A stretch of 64,000 nt of DNA from DASXMT01 sp963803065 (GTDB lineage: Bacteria; Actinomycetota; Acidimicrobiia; Acidimicrobiales; RAAP-2): the NCBI GenBank assembly GCA_963803065.1, contig CAWDKW010000007.1, positions 162,536 to 226,535 on the forward strand. The letters are read 5' to 3'. The notes below the pieces were generated by a model. It was not told the DNA's origin, did not search any database, and saw only the letters and a program-made list of their open reading frames with translations. Below are positions 17,153-26,043 of this stretch, in pieces. The translations under genes were made by a program, and so were the position numbers. Position 1 is the stretch's first letter; each line of letters starts with the position of its first letter.

Positions 17153-18371
17153 ATGTCCTCAAACGTAGATCGTTACCCAATTGTCAGGGAGACGATTGGA
17201 TTTGGACAAGCGCCTGCCCTTTCTCGCTTGGAGGAAATGGACGAGTTACGCGAGAGGCATGCAGTGTACTGGTCCGACTACGAGAAAGAGCAGGGCTTTT
17301 GGGTAGTAACCCGTCATGAGGAACTGAGGGAGGCGGCGCGCGACTTCACCACTTTCTCTAACGAGGCAGGAATCGTTCCGACGGAATCGAACCCCCCGTA
17401 TCGGCTCTTGCCAACGATGATTGATCCTCCCGAGTTGGCGCGGTTCCGGCAGCCACTCAACCGTTGGTTCTCGCCGTCGATGGTAGATGTCTGGAGGCCG
17501 AAGATCATTGATGTCGCGCGCCGCCTGGTACAGACGCTGATCCCGCTTAGAGGCTGCGAGTTTATCGAAGAGTTTGCAATTTCCTACACTGCGCAGGTCT
17601 TCCTGATCTCGGCCGGGCTACCGCCGGAGTCGGACGTGGAGTTTTTTGTTTCGATTATTAGGGAGTTTACGACAGCGCAGGCGAGCCCGGATGGAGCTGA
17701 GCGGAGCGCGTCTGCGTTTCAAGAGCTCTGGAACTATTGGGACGACGTACTGGCCCAGCGTGAGAAGGCACCCCTTGACCCCACCATTGATTTCGCCACT
17801 TACTTACTCCAGCAGAGGTGCGATGACCAAAGCCCATTTTCACCGGAGGACCTGAGGACCTTGCTATTTACGGTTACGGCAGGAAGCCTAGATACCGTTA
17901 AGTCGCAGCTTGCCTGGGCGCTCTATCATTTTGGGTCCAATGTGCGTGACCGACGCAGTCTGGTTGATAATCCATCACTAGCGGCTAGCGCGGTCGAGGA
18001 GGTGCTTCGCTTCTACTCGATTATCGGGATGGGGCGTAAGGTGACGCGCGATATCGACTTTCATGGGTGCCCGATGAAAAGCGGCGATATGTTACTGCTG
18101 AACTACCCCTCGGCGTGCCGAGACCCGAGAGTATTTGATCGGGCGGATGAGTTCGTAATCGATCGGAAAGCCAATCAGCACGTCGGGTTTGGTAACAGCG
18201 CACATCGGTGTGTTGGTAGCCATTTGGCAGCGCGTAGATTTGCAGGTGGCGCTCGAGGAATGGCACCGAGCCATCCCGGAGTATTGGATCGAAGCGGATG
18301 AGTCAATATTCGCGGAAGGCTGGCAGTCGAATCTCGTGCGCCTTCCGCTTTCTTGGGATGCAACTCGTTGA
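17153..18371 (+). pseudogene. Cytochrome P450 with a frameshift just after the heme-binding Cys
   Basis: A bacterial class I P450 of about 405 residues. The I-helix segment TAGSLDT is near 245, the K-helix ExxR (EEVLR) near 295, and the heme ligand loop GFGNSAHRCVGSHLA near 350-364. Right after that loop the frame shifts: the original frame continues as unrelated sequence to 18301, while the +1 frame gives the normal ending RVDLQVALEEWHRAIPEYW to 18371. One extra base in GCAGCGCG near 18229-18233 explains it. The ATG at 17153 has AAAGGA upstream. It is either a real lesion or a sequencing error. It would hydroxylate the pathway substrate with ferredoxin partners; none is encoded here. Confidence 0.82.
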
Positions 18372-18470
18372 ACGGAGTAAGGGGGGTACGAAGAGACGAA
18401 AGTTACAGCAAGTCCACGGTGACGCTTCAAGGTAGAGAGCCGATTTTGTTAAAGCTGGGAGTAAGTTAGA

Positions 18471-18941
18471 ATGAGTGAGCCGTCGGTGTTGGATCGTATA
18501 GCGGTAACTGAGACGATATATAAGTATGCGGAATGCATCGACCGTCTAGAATTCGATGGCCTCCGTAGTACCATGCACGATGAACTAAAGGCCCGATTCG
18601 GGGATGCCCCTTGGATTGAGGGCGGTGATAATGTTCTGGCGCATATCAGGAACTCAATTTGCGATTTGCCGTGGCAACATCATTTGCTTAGCGTGTACCG
18701 GGTAAACATCGCGGAGGATGACGCTATTGCCCTCGTGTATCACACTTCTTATCAGGCCATTGTCGGCCGCCCCGACGCGGCCGGATTGCTCGTTGGTCGG
18801 TACCATCTGAAGCTCTCGAGGACCGTCGACGGGTGGAAGCTCCGCGAGTTGACATTAGAGGTCGTGTGGGGCGAGGAGCGCATTGACGCTACGGGATATC
18901 TGCAAGTCACGATGGGAGGTCGTGGACCAACGATTGGCTGA
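18471..18941 (+). CDS. SnoaL/NTF2-like domain protein
   Basis: 156 residues with the cone-shaped NTF2-like fold pattern: helix VTETIYKYAECIDRLEFDGLRSTMHDEL at the N-terminus, HHLLSVYRVNIAEDDAIALVYH in the middle, and VGRYHLKLSRTVDGWKLRELTLEVVW at the end. Family members in catabolic clusters act as small isomerases, dehydratases or ligand-binding subunits. It follows the P450 after about 100 bp, and a GGGAG-type site lies about 11 nt before the ATG. A second such protein is at 42927. No catalytic residues can be assigned. Confidence 0.7.
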   Translation: MSEPSVLDRIAVTETIYKYAECIDRLEFDGLRSTMHDELKARFGDAPWIEGGDNVLAHIRNSICDLPWQHHLLSVYRVNIAEDDAIALVYHTSYQAIVGRPDAAGLLVGRYHLKLSRTVDGWKLRELTLEVVWGEERIDATGYLQVTMGGRGPTIG

Positions 18942-18965
18942 GACGCTGTTGCAGTCAATGGACGG

Positions 18966-19646
18966 TCATCCTCGACGGGCTTCAACCCCGGCACTCTGAT
19001 CGTCGATGAGGTGATTCAATTCTTTGCGTAACCTACCCAACGAGGATGGTGGCAGGGCGGCCAGAGATGCGGCTATTTCGTGGGCTCTCTTCAGTAGGGC
19101 GTTCTCAGGTACGACGAAGTCTGGCAGCGCGGAGTTGGTTGCGGTCAGCTCCTCTCCTAGCAGCACCATGGTTCTTGCCTGGCCGGCTCCAACCTTTGAG
19201 AGAAGGAGGCGCAACGAACGGCGATTGATGCCGATCGCAAGCTTGACTTGGGGTAGCCGGAAGCGCGAAGTATCGGCTGCGACCACGAAATCACATCGAA
19301 GTAGCATCTCTACGCCCCCGCCAACTGAGGCTCCGTGCGCTCCGGCGACGATCGGAACCGGACAGGTTTCTAGGTTTTTGAAGAGACGAGTAATGTCATC
19401 TCGGAAGCTGCGCATTTCTGCTTCATCGAGAGATTGTAGGGCGGCGTGATCACCTCCAGCGCAGAAGTGAGGTCCCTGTCCAGTCAATAACACAACCCTC
19501 GCTGGAGGGTTCTCTACCGCGTCGGCCAACGTTCGGACCATGCTCGGGACTAGTGCGTTCGCGTGATCTCCACGAGCTAGCTGAAGTTCCAGCACATCCG
19601 CATGATTCAACATGACGATGGGGCCATTGGCCGCATTCTCGATCAT
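18966..19646 (-). CDS. Short enoyl-CoA hydratase/isomerase family protein
   Basis: At 226 residues this is shorter than the usual 255-300 of crotonases. The core motifs are present: GQGPHFCAGGDHAAL (about 54-68) and VAGAHGASVGGGVEMLLRCDFVVA (about 101-124). The C-terminal helices are cut short, which may affect trimer assembly. Its ATG overlaps the stop of the ACAD gene at 19643 by 4 bp, so the two are coupled and probably act in succession. Hydratase versus isomerase cannot be decided. Confidence 0.78.
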   Translation of the reverse strand: MIENAANGPIVMLNHADVLELQLARGDHANALVPSMVRTLADAVENPPARVVLLTGQGPHFCAGGDHAALQSLDEAEMRSFRDDITRLFKNLETCPVPIVAGAHGASVGGGVEMLLRCDFVVAADTSRFRLPQVKLAIGINRRSLRLLLSKVGAGQARTMVLLGEELTATNSALPDFVVPENALLKRAHEIAASLAALPPSSLGRLRKELNHLIDDQSAGVEARRG

Positions 19647-20800
19647 TGATCTTGTGTTGCCTGGCGGTTGATCTCTGCTCGGCCGATGAGAAATCGGAGG
19701 ATTTCTGAAGTGCCTTCACCAATCGTGAAGGCTTGACAATCGCGGAAATGCCGTTCAATTACGTAATCGCTGGTGAAGCCCCGCCCTCCGTGAAGCTGCA
19801 GACAATCAGCGGTCACGGTTTTCGCTGCCTCCGACGCGGAGAGTTTGGCAAGGGCCGATTCGGCCGGACATGGAACTCCACTGTCGATGAGCATTGCCGC
19901 TCGCTCCGTTAGGAGGCGAGCGGCATCGATATCAGCTCGCATGTCCGCCACCTTTGCTATAACGGTGTCGATCTCGCTCAGTTTGCGGCCAAAGGACTGT
20001 CGGTTTGAAAGAAACCTGCACGTTGTGGTGAGGCAGGCTTCTGCCATCCCAAGGCACATCGCAGCCACCCCAGTGCGCCCGAACTCGACCATGTCCATCA
20101 TTTGGTAGAAGCCCCGGCCGGGTGTGCCGAGAAGTCGGTCTTCTCCGAGATGACAGTCCCGCAGCCGAAACCAACCGACACCGCAGGGCCGCAACCCCAG
20201 GGTGTCGTATGCCTCACCGAATTCGAACCCCGGGTCTTCGCGACGAACCACGAACATGGAGTGAGCTCCGTGGTCGGGTGCGGTCGGGTTGCTGCGCGCA
20301 CCGACGAGCAGGAACGGCGCCCTCGAGGCGTTGTCGATGAAACACTTCTCGCCGTTGAGGACCCAACCATCTCGGACTCGCGAGGCTGTCGTCATCAGAG
20401 CAGCGGCATCTGAGCCACCGTGCGGTTCCGTCCAGGCAACGGCTGCAAAGGTCGTTCCGGCCGCAAGACCTGGGAGGAGTTCAGCACGCTGATCCTGCGT
20501 GCCGAACTTTTGTATCAATCTTCCGCTCAGATTCGTCCAAGTTGCCGAAACCGCAGCACTCGCCCACACTCCGGCGAGTTCCTCTTGCTGAGTGGCAAAA
20601 TCCGACACGGAAGACCCGCGACCTCCCCATTCCACAGCAAGCGCTCGACCGTAACAGCCAGCTTCAGCTAGTGCGGTTATAACGCTATCCGGTATCTGGC
20701 GATCACTTTCGCCGGCGGCGATGTGGGGTGCTACGCGGTTTTGTGCCAGCTGTCTAATCGATCTGCGGTCAAATGCGAAGTCGTGTTGCGCGGTCACCAT
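19643..20800 (-). CDS. Acyl-CoA dehydrogenase
   Basis: A 385-residue ACAD. WTEPHGGSDAAALM (about 117-130), GWVLNGEKCFIDNASRAPF, and the C-terminal QLHGGRGFTSDYVIERHFRDCQAFTIGEGTSEILRFLIGRA carry the family signatures; the Glu in GEGTSEI fits the catalytic base of short-chain-type enzymes. AGGAGG lies only 1 nt before the ATG at 20800, so the GTG at the second codon (20797) may be the real start. It is coupled to the crotonase at 18966. A 22-bp inverted repeat lies about 75 bp upstream. Confidence 0.87.
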   Translation of the reverse strand: MVTAQHDFAFDRRSIRQLAQNRVAPHIAAGESDRQIPDSVITALAEAGCYGRALAVEWGGRGSSVSDFATQQEELAGVWASAAVSATWTNLSGRLIQKFGTQDQRAELLPGLAAGTTFAAVAWTEPHGGSDAAALMTTASRVRDGWVLNGEKCFIDNASRAPFLLVGARSNPTAPDHGAHSMFVVRREDPGFEFGEAYDTLGLRPCGVGWFRLRDCHLGEDRLLGTPGRGFYQMMDMVEFGRTGVAAMCLGMAEACLTTTCRFLSNRQSFGRKLSEIDTVIAKVADMRADIDAARLLTERAAMLIDSGVPCPAESALAKLSASEAAKTVTADCLQLHGGRGFTSDYVIERHFRDCQAFTIGEGTSEILRFLIGRAEINRQATQDQ

Positions 20801-21538
20801 GCCTCCTGGTCCTCAGGTCACTCGCGAGCGAAGCCTACAGCTAGATGGGAGATGGAAAGTCGGTTATTAGAACGTCGTCACCAAAATTTGACGACTCGTC
20901 CGAGGGAACCGCAAGCCAACCAAATGAAGTTAGCTGCCGGGCCTTCTCATGGGTACTTGGTGTACCCACACACGGGGAACGTCAACTATGTCAACGTCCT
21001 GCGGTGAGTCATCGACCGACCGACTGCTACGAACGCCCTCTTCCTTGAAACTCTCGGCTTCCTTGAAACTCTCGGCAGATAAATGGTGGACACGTGGTCG
21101 ACTGCGAACCCCACCCCCCCTGTGATCAACGGTTGGTCCTTTAAAAATATTGTGGTCTCTCCGCCGTCCGTAGTGGCATTCGTCAATACTAGAGGGTACA
21201 ATAGTCGGGCATCCACGAATCGTTCGACGGATAACCCCCGTGATTTGGCATCGAGGTGTGCCGATCGAGCGTTGGTCTAGGGAGGGAGTTAGGAAGTTGT
21301 ATTCGGATCGGTGCCATCGCGGAGACAATGTGCAGCGGTGTGGAAGCCGCACAGCACGATTTTGCTACGGCGAGGCTGTCGACGAACGCCTCGGAGGACA
21401 GACCCCTGCGACTTCACCCGCTCGAGGTGCGTTGAATGTCGGCGTGACCCGTTGCACCTGGACTCAACTGTGGTCAGACAGCGGCCGGCTGATCCCGTGT
21501 TGTTTGGTCGAACTACCCGTTGGCCCTGGCAGGCCGTG
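20801..21538. other. Intergenic region between divergent ACAD and LLM genes
   Basis: 738 bp with no supported gene; an open frame reaching from 21311 into the LLM gene has no family similarity before 21539. It contains an inverted repeat, GTCGTCA...TGACGAC, with an 8-bp spacer (20874-20895) and a 7-bp stem hairpin, TGGGTAC-TTGGT-GTACCCA (20950-20968). A perfect tandem duplication lies at 21040-21075 and an AT-rich stretch near 21140. It probably carries both divergent promoters. Confidence 0.5.
21040..21075. repeat. 18-bp perfect tandem duplication
   Basis: CTTCCTTGAAACTCTCGG occurs twice head to tail (21040-21057 and 21058-21075) in non-coding DNA. It is most simply a recent slippage duplication; a duplicated binding site is possible. 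Confidence 0.9.
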
Positions 21539-22393
21539 ATGCGGATCGGTGTGAGTCTGCTGTGGCTGCGAGCGAACCAGATGCAAGAAGTTGCACGAGC
21601 GGCGGAGGATCTTGGATACGAGTCCCTGTGGCTGTCCGATCACCTGGTCTTGCCGTCGGCTCCGGCAGCATTCACGGCGGGACATGGGCAGGTTCCTCCG
21701 AATCTGCCGCTCTACGACGTCGGGGGGGCGATGTCGTTGCTGGCCACAGCAACGACACGTATCTTGCTCGGAACATGGATCTATGTAATCCCTCTTAGGC
21801 ACCCCCTCATAACTGCGCGGTTGTTTCACACTGCGGATCTCATTTCCGGTGGCCGAGTTCGGGTTGGAGTCGGTGTCGGCTACATCGATCAAGAATTCGT
21901 GGCTGCTGGAATCGACTTTCAAACTCGCGGGAGTCGGACAGACGAGGCCATACAGGCCTGTCGTGAACTGTGGTCTGGTCCGGACGCCCAATTCCATGGG
22001 CGTTTCTTCGACTTCGAGCACTTGACCATGGTCGCGAACAAAGAGGCAGCGCCACACCTCCCAGTTTTGGTGGGCGGAGAATCCGGTTCTGCCTTTCGGC
22101 GAGCAGCCCGGCTTGGTGATGGTTGGCTTGGTGGAGAGTTCACGCCCAGCACATTGATCCCCGCGCTCTCCCGGTTGCGATCAGTTGAAGCGGAGCTAGG
22201 GCGTGAGACGCCTTTGGAGATCACGGTCGGCGCCGGGCGCATCACCGGCCGCCCTGACCTTCCAGTGGCCGACGCAGGGATGATCGAGGAGTTCGAGACC
22301 CTCGGTGTCGATCGCGTCATCGTCCGGCCTTGGAATAAATCAAGCGAGGCGCTCGACGGGCTTAAAGCATTCGCCAAGCATTCAGTCCGCTGA
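21539..22393 (+). CDS. LLM class flavin/F420-dependent oxidoreductase
   Basis: A 284-residue luciferase-like protein, paralogous to the one at 6587: MRIGVSLLWL, GYESLWLSDHLVLPS (about 23-37), TTRILLGTWIYVIPLRHPL, SGGRVRVGVGVGY and LPVLVGGESGSAFRRAARLGDGWLGG. It begins at the ATG at 21539 because the in-frame extension back to 21311 is low-complexity and unlike the family. No ribosome binding site is visible. The kinase-like gene at 22464 follows on the same strand after 70 bp. Cofactor preference (F420 or FMN) cannot be settled by eye. Confidence 0.83.
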   Translation: MRIGVSLLWLRANQMQEVARAAEDLGYESLWLSDHLVLPSAPAAFTAGHGQVPPNLPLYDVGGAMSLLATATTRILLGTWIYVIPLRHPLITARLFHTADLISGGRVRVGVGVGYIDQEFVAAGIDFQTRGSRTDEAIQACRELWSGPDAQFHGRFFDFEHLTMVANKEAAPHLPVLVGGESGSAFRRAARLGDGWLGGEFTPSTLIPALSRLRSVEAELGRETPLEITVGAGRITGRPDLPVADAGMIEEFETLGVDRVIVRPWNKSSEALDGLKAFAKHSVR

Positions 22394-22463
22394 CTAACGT
22401 GGTACACCAATAATCGATGAGACAATCATCTGGCTTAGCTCGAATGCGGGGAGAGGTAATTCA

Positions 22464-23504
22464 ATGACCTTGTCATCCCGTGCTCCGGGAATTTTGGAAA
22501 AGTCTCTTTCTGAGTGGCTGCCCGCGAACATCCCTGGGGCAATTGCTCCGTTCTCCTTTCATCTCATTGCGGGAGGTGAATCTAATCTGACATATCACGT
22601 GACGGACCAGGCCTCGAACCAATATGTGTTGCGCCGTCCGCCTGAGGGGGTGCTTCAAGCTACCGCTCACGACGTTGTGAGGGAGGCGCGAATCATGGAC
22701 CGGCTACAGACTTCAGCGGTCCCAGTGCCGGCCGTTAGAGGCATTTGTGATGACAGGTCAGTCACGGGTGCACAGTTCTTCGTCATGGAGTACGTCTCGG
22801 GTCACGTGCTCAGGACCGCGACCGATATGAACAAGATGCTGTCCGCTGAGGTGCATCGACAGGCCTGCGAGTCGCTGATTGAGACGATGGCGACCATACA
22901 TAGCGTTGACCTGCAGGCCACCGGGCTCGCTGACCTGGCGCGTCGCGATGGCTATCTAGAACGTCAACTACGCCGTTGGAAAAGCCAGTGGGACAGTGCC
23001 GGAGCTCCGGAAAACAAGCTGATCGAAGAACTTCACGACCGCCTCTCACGCTCCATACCGGTCGGCGGTGACGGCTCCGCCTTGGTGCATGGAGATTTCA
23101 GATTCGACAATGCCCTTGTGGACGACCATGGCCGAGTGATGGCGGTGGTCGATTGGGAGTTGGCGACTCTTGGCGATCCTTACGCTGATTTGGGCATCAC
23201 TCTTGCGGCATGGAGCGAACCTGGAGAGATGATGAGCTTTGGAGTGCCGGGCCCGACCAGCGCCAGTCGATGCCTGACCCGCCGAGAAGCAATTGATTGT
23301 TATTCGCGGGCAAGTGGTCGACCGGTGCAGTCAATTGAGTGGTACATAGCGTGGGCTCACTGGCGTATTGCCTGCATCCTGGGCGGAGTCTATGGAAGAA
23401 GTGTGCGTGGGGCAGGTCACGGCCAATACAAGCCGAGCGACTATAGCGACGAGATCTCTCGACAGGGATACTTTGCTGATGAATGGCTCCGAGCTATTGC
23501 CTAG
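22464..23504 (+). CDS. APH-like phosphotransferase (ACAD10/11 N-domain, LvaA-like)
   Basis: A 346-residue aminoglycoside-phosphotransferase fold kinase. A glycine-rich N-lobe (LIAGGESNLTYHV near 32), YVLRRPPEG, the catalytic loop LVHGDFRFDNALVDD near 215, and the metal-binding VVDWELATLGDPYADLG near 233 are present. Homologues form the N-domain of ACAD10/ACAD11 and are LvaA in Pseudomonas levulinate catabolism, where they phosphorylate 4-hydroxyacyl-CoAs for a partner ACAD. The matching ACAD type is at 3508-4806. GAGAGG lies 8 nt before the ATG. It is not expected to be an antibiotic-resistance enzyme. Confidence 0.82.
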   Translation: MTLSSRAPGILEKSLSEWLPANIPGAIAPFSFHLIAGGESNLTYHVTDQASNQYVLRRPPEGVLQATAHDVVREARIMDRLQTSAVPVPAVRGICDDRSVTGAQFFVMEYVSGHVLRTATDMNKMLSAEVHRQACESLIETMATIHSVDLQATGLADLARRDGYLERQLRRWKSQWDSAGAPENKLIEELHDRLSRSIPVGGDGSALVHGDFRFDNALVDDHGRVMAVVDWELATLGDPYADLGITLAAWSEPGEMMSFGVPGPTSASRCLTRREAIDCYSRASGRPVQSIEWYIAWAHWRIACILGGVYGRSVRGAGHGQYKPSDYSDEISRQGYFADEWLRAIA

Positions 23505-23540
23505 TGGGGTCCCGGGGGGTCCCTCTAGCCTCGGGCGAGG

Positions 23541-23554
23541 CGGCGGCGCCGCCG
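23541..23554. terminator. GC-rich perfect palindrome after the kinase gene
   Basis: CGGCGGCGCCGCCG is a 14-bp perfect palindrome 37 nt after the stop codon, with further G/C runs on both sides. It could form a strong stem with a neighbouring repeat and act as a terminator, but it lacks a proper loop and T-run. Confidence 0.25.
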
Positions 23555-23689
23555 GCCGTCATCTAGCTGCTTGGAGATAACACGGATTGTGGAACTGGGG
23601 AAGAAAGTTGATGCTCCAATAGTCGGATGCTAGCGTTTAAGAAGTGATGCGCCGCTCATTCAGCGAGGCGGAGCGGGCAGGAGGCGAAG

Positions 23690-24937
23690 GTGGCCGTACA
23701 AGACGCGGATTCGACGCTTCGACGTCAGGGCGATGCCCAAATGGTCGAGGCGCTCATTACCGACGAGATGATCGCATCCATGCGAGCGCGAGCAGGGACT
23801 GATCTCAGGATCGATCACTCGGTTTACAACGAGGAAGCGACAGCTCTTGCCCTGAAACGGTTCGCGGGTGGAATAGGCGATCCGAATCCCCTATGGGTTG
23901 ACGAAGATGTGGCGGCTAAAGGCCCCTTCGGGCGACTCGCCGGACCACCTTCATTCATGCTCGCATGTTTTTCCGGCTTACAGTTCGGCTGGCCGGGGCT
24001 GGGATCGTTCCACTCCGCCACATCGCTCTCGCTCCTTGAGCCGGTTTTACTCGGAGACAACATCAAGGCCTCATGCCGCTACGTTGGATTCGCGGGACCG
24101 AAGCCGAGCCGCTTCGCAGGGCAGATGGTCATCGATGAGTTCGAGAACCTCTATGAGAATCAGTACGGCCGAGTGGTAGCCCGCGTACGTTGGCACGTGA
24201 TCAACTACGAGCGGGGAGCGGCTCGCAAACGTATCGCCGGTCCCGATCTGGAATTGCCGCACCGCTGGACAACACATGAGGTTGAAGCGATCGAGGCTGA
24301 AGTGGAACAGGAAGAGCCCCGTGGGCGCGAGCCACGATGGTGGGAGGACGTAGAGGTCGGCGATAGCGACATTCATCTGACAAAGGGTCCGATCGGCATG
24401 ACCGACGAGGTCGCGTTCGTGGCCGGGGGGGGCGCACCAATTCCGCGCTTAGAGGCCCACCGTTCAGCCCTGCTGTCTTACCGTAGACACCCAGCTTGGT
24501 CGTTTCGTGATCCGACATCGTGCGCGCTCGAGCCGATCTATGCAGTCCACTACAACAAACAGGCTGCCTTGGCGATGGGGGTGCCTCTTCAATACGACGT
24601 TGGCTTTCAGCGGCAATGCTGGCATCTCCATCTTCTCAGTGATTGGATGGGCGACGGCGGCTGGATAAAGAGTGCGAGCGCGGAGTATCGCGGCTTCGTG
24701 TACCACGCCGATGTCGTCCGATTAAGGGGCGAGGTCATTGCCAAGCGGGTCGACGCTGATGGCGAGGAAGTCGTAGATCTGACTACATCTGCGATGAATC
24801 AGCGGGGTGAGAACGTGATGCCGGGCTGGGCCACGGTCGCCCTGCCCCGGCGAGGCGACGCCTCTTCGCCCGCGTCCAGGCGGGTTCGAGACCGCGGTCA
24901 TGAAACGACAGGGCTGCGAGACTGGGCGGCACGGTAA
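23690..24937 (+). CDS. Double hot-dog MaoC/FAS1-like dehydratase
   Basis: A 415-residue protein with two hot-dog halves. The first has ALKRFAGGIGDPNPLWVDEDVAAKGPFG (about 64-91), resembling the hydratase motif but with Trp-Val-Asp where MaoC proteins have His. The second half starts near 225 (WWEDVEVGDSDI) and contains YNKQAALAMGVPLQYDVGFQRQCWHLHLLSDWMG. Such fused proteins are found in catabolic clusters beside thiolases and SDRs. The C-terminal 25 residues are hydrophilic. It starts at a GTG with AGGAGG 5 nt upstream, and its stop overlaps the ATG of the SDR gene (TAATG), so they form an operon. Confidence 0.78.
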   Translation: MAVQDADSTLRRQGDAQMVEALITDEMIASMRARAGTDLRIDHSVYNEEATALALKRFAGGIGDPNPLWVDEDVAAKGPFGRLAGPPSFMLACFSGLQFGWPGLGSFHSATSLSLLEPVLLGDNIKASCRYVGFAGPKPSRFAGQMVIDEFENLYENQYGRVVARVRWHVINYERGAARKRIAGPDLELPHRWTTHEVEAIEAEVEQEEPRGREPRWWEDVEVGDSDIHLTKGPIGMTDEVAFVAGGGAPIPRLEAHRSALLSYRRHPAWSFRDPTSCALEPIYAVHYNKQAALAMGVPLQYDVGFQRQCWHLHLLSDWMGDGGWIKSASAEYRGFVYHADVVRLRGEVIAKRVDADGEEVVDLTTSAMNQRGENVMPGWATVALPRRGDASSPASRRVRDRGHETTGLRDWAAR

Positions 24938-25842
24938 TGGGCATTTTGGACGGAAGGGTAGTTGCAATTACGGGCGCGGGTCGCGGAATTGGCCGAGAAC
25001 ATGCCCTCTTCATGGCCAAACAAGGCGCTTTTGTTGTGGTCAACGATTTGGATGACAGCTCGAGGACGGTCGGTCCAATCGACGACCAAGCCCATCAGGT
25101 TGTGTCAGACATAACTGCCGCTGGCGGCGTTGCGGTAGCACACTTGGGTGACGCCTCGGATTCCGACGTTGCCAACGCGCTCGTAAAGATGGCGGTGACA
25201 ACCTTCGGGCGCCTCGATGCAATTGTAAATAACGCGGGCATCCTTCGTGATAGCACCTTGGTGTCCATGGACGACGACGACTGGGACTCCTCCATTAAGG
25301 TCAACCTTCGAGGGGCCTTCGCTCCAGCTCGAGCGGCTGCGCGCCATTGGAGGGAACAGCGAAAGGCCAATGTCGAATGTTCGGGAGCCATCGTCAACAC
25401 GTCGAGCGAGTCTGGCGTTTTCGGTAACCCTGGTCAAAGTAACTATGCGGCGGCTAAGGCCGGTGTGGCGGCATTAACGGAGGTCTGGGCTAAGGAGTTG
25501 AAGCGATATGGCGTGAAAGCCAATGCCATACTTCCACGGGCCAGGACCAGACTCACCGAGAACCCAGCAATTCAAGCCCGAGAGGGAAGGTTTGATCGTT
25601 GGCACCCAGACAACATCTCTCCATTCGTCGCCTACCTTGTCAGTGAAGAATGTGCTTTGACCGGGGAAGTGTTTCTCGTAGCTGGAGGGCTGATACAGAG
25701 GGCGGCACCTTGGAGCCTGGATCCCACCTGGAAACTCAGCACTCAAGGGCCCTGGACGCTGGAAGAGATATCCAAACTTGTGGATGAAGCCGGGCCTCCC
25801 GACCGCAGTGGCCGAGATACGGGTTTGGTCAGAGATATGTGA
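24937..25842 (+). CDS. SDR, (3R)-hydroxyacyl-CoA dehydrogenase-like
   Basis: A 301-residue classical SDR. ITGAGRGIGREHA (about 10-22), FGRLDAIVNNAGILRDSTLVS (about 91-111), active-site Ser in NTSSESG and Tyr/Lys in SNYAAAKAG (about 165-175). It is paralogous to the SDR at 1493. Its coupling to the hydratase at 23690 supports successive steps, hydration followed by 3-hydroxyacyl-CoA oxidation. The C-terminal extension after 260 is rich in Trp and charged residues. Cofactor is probably NAD (VVVNDLDD at the end of the second strand has an Asp). Confidence 0.86.
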   Translation: MGILDGRVVAITGAGRGIGREHALFMAKQGAFVVVNDLDDSSRTVGPIDDQAHQVVSDITAAGGVAVAHLGDASDSDVANALVKMAVTTFGRLDAIVNNAGILRDSTLVSMDDDDWDSSIKVNLRGAFAPARAAARHWREQRKANVECSGAIVNTSSESGVFGNPGQSNYAAAKAGVAALTEVWAKELKRYGVKANAILPRARTRLTENPAIQAREGRFDRWHPDNISPFVAYLVSEECALTGEVFLVAGGLIQRAAPWSLDPTWKLSTQGPWTLEEISKLVDEAGPPDRSGRDTGLVRDM

Positions 25843-26043
25843 CAACGTTGTGCCCAAGTGCTCAAGGATTGGGAAAGTTCCGCCGATCTGCTGCACTCAC
25901 TTCAGGAGCGGTCATAGCCAGGCCCGGAATCACGAACCTGGTATCGGAGCGTTGGACATCGAGTCGAACGACACGATTCGAATACCGCCCCTAGTCCTCT
26001 TGTTCCTCACCTGACTTCAACGCGAGAAACAGGCTTAGACGCC

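Noticed and set aside
20874..20895. GTCGTCA/TGACGAC inverted repeat as a firm operator
   Set aside because: A 7-bp-arm repeat is expected several times by chance in this much intergenic DNA; kept only as a note in the region entry.
22464..23504. Aminoglycoside resistance gene
   Set aside because: APH fold but with ACAD10/11-type motifs and catabolic neighbours.
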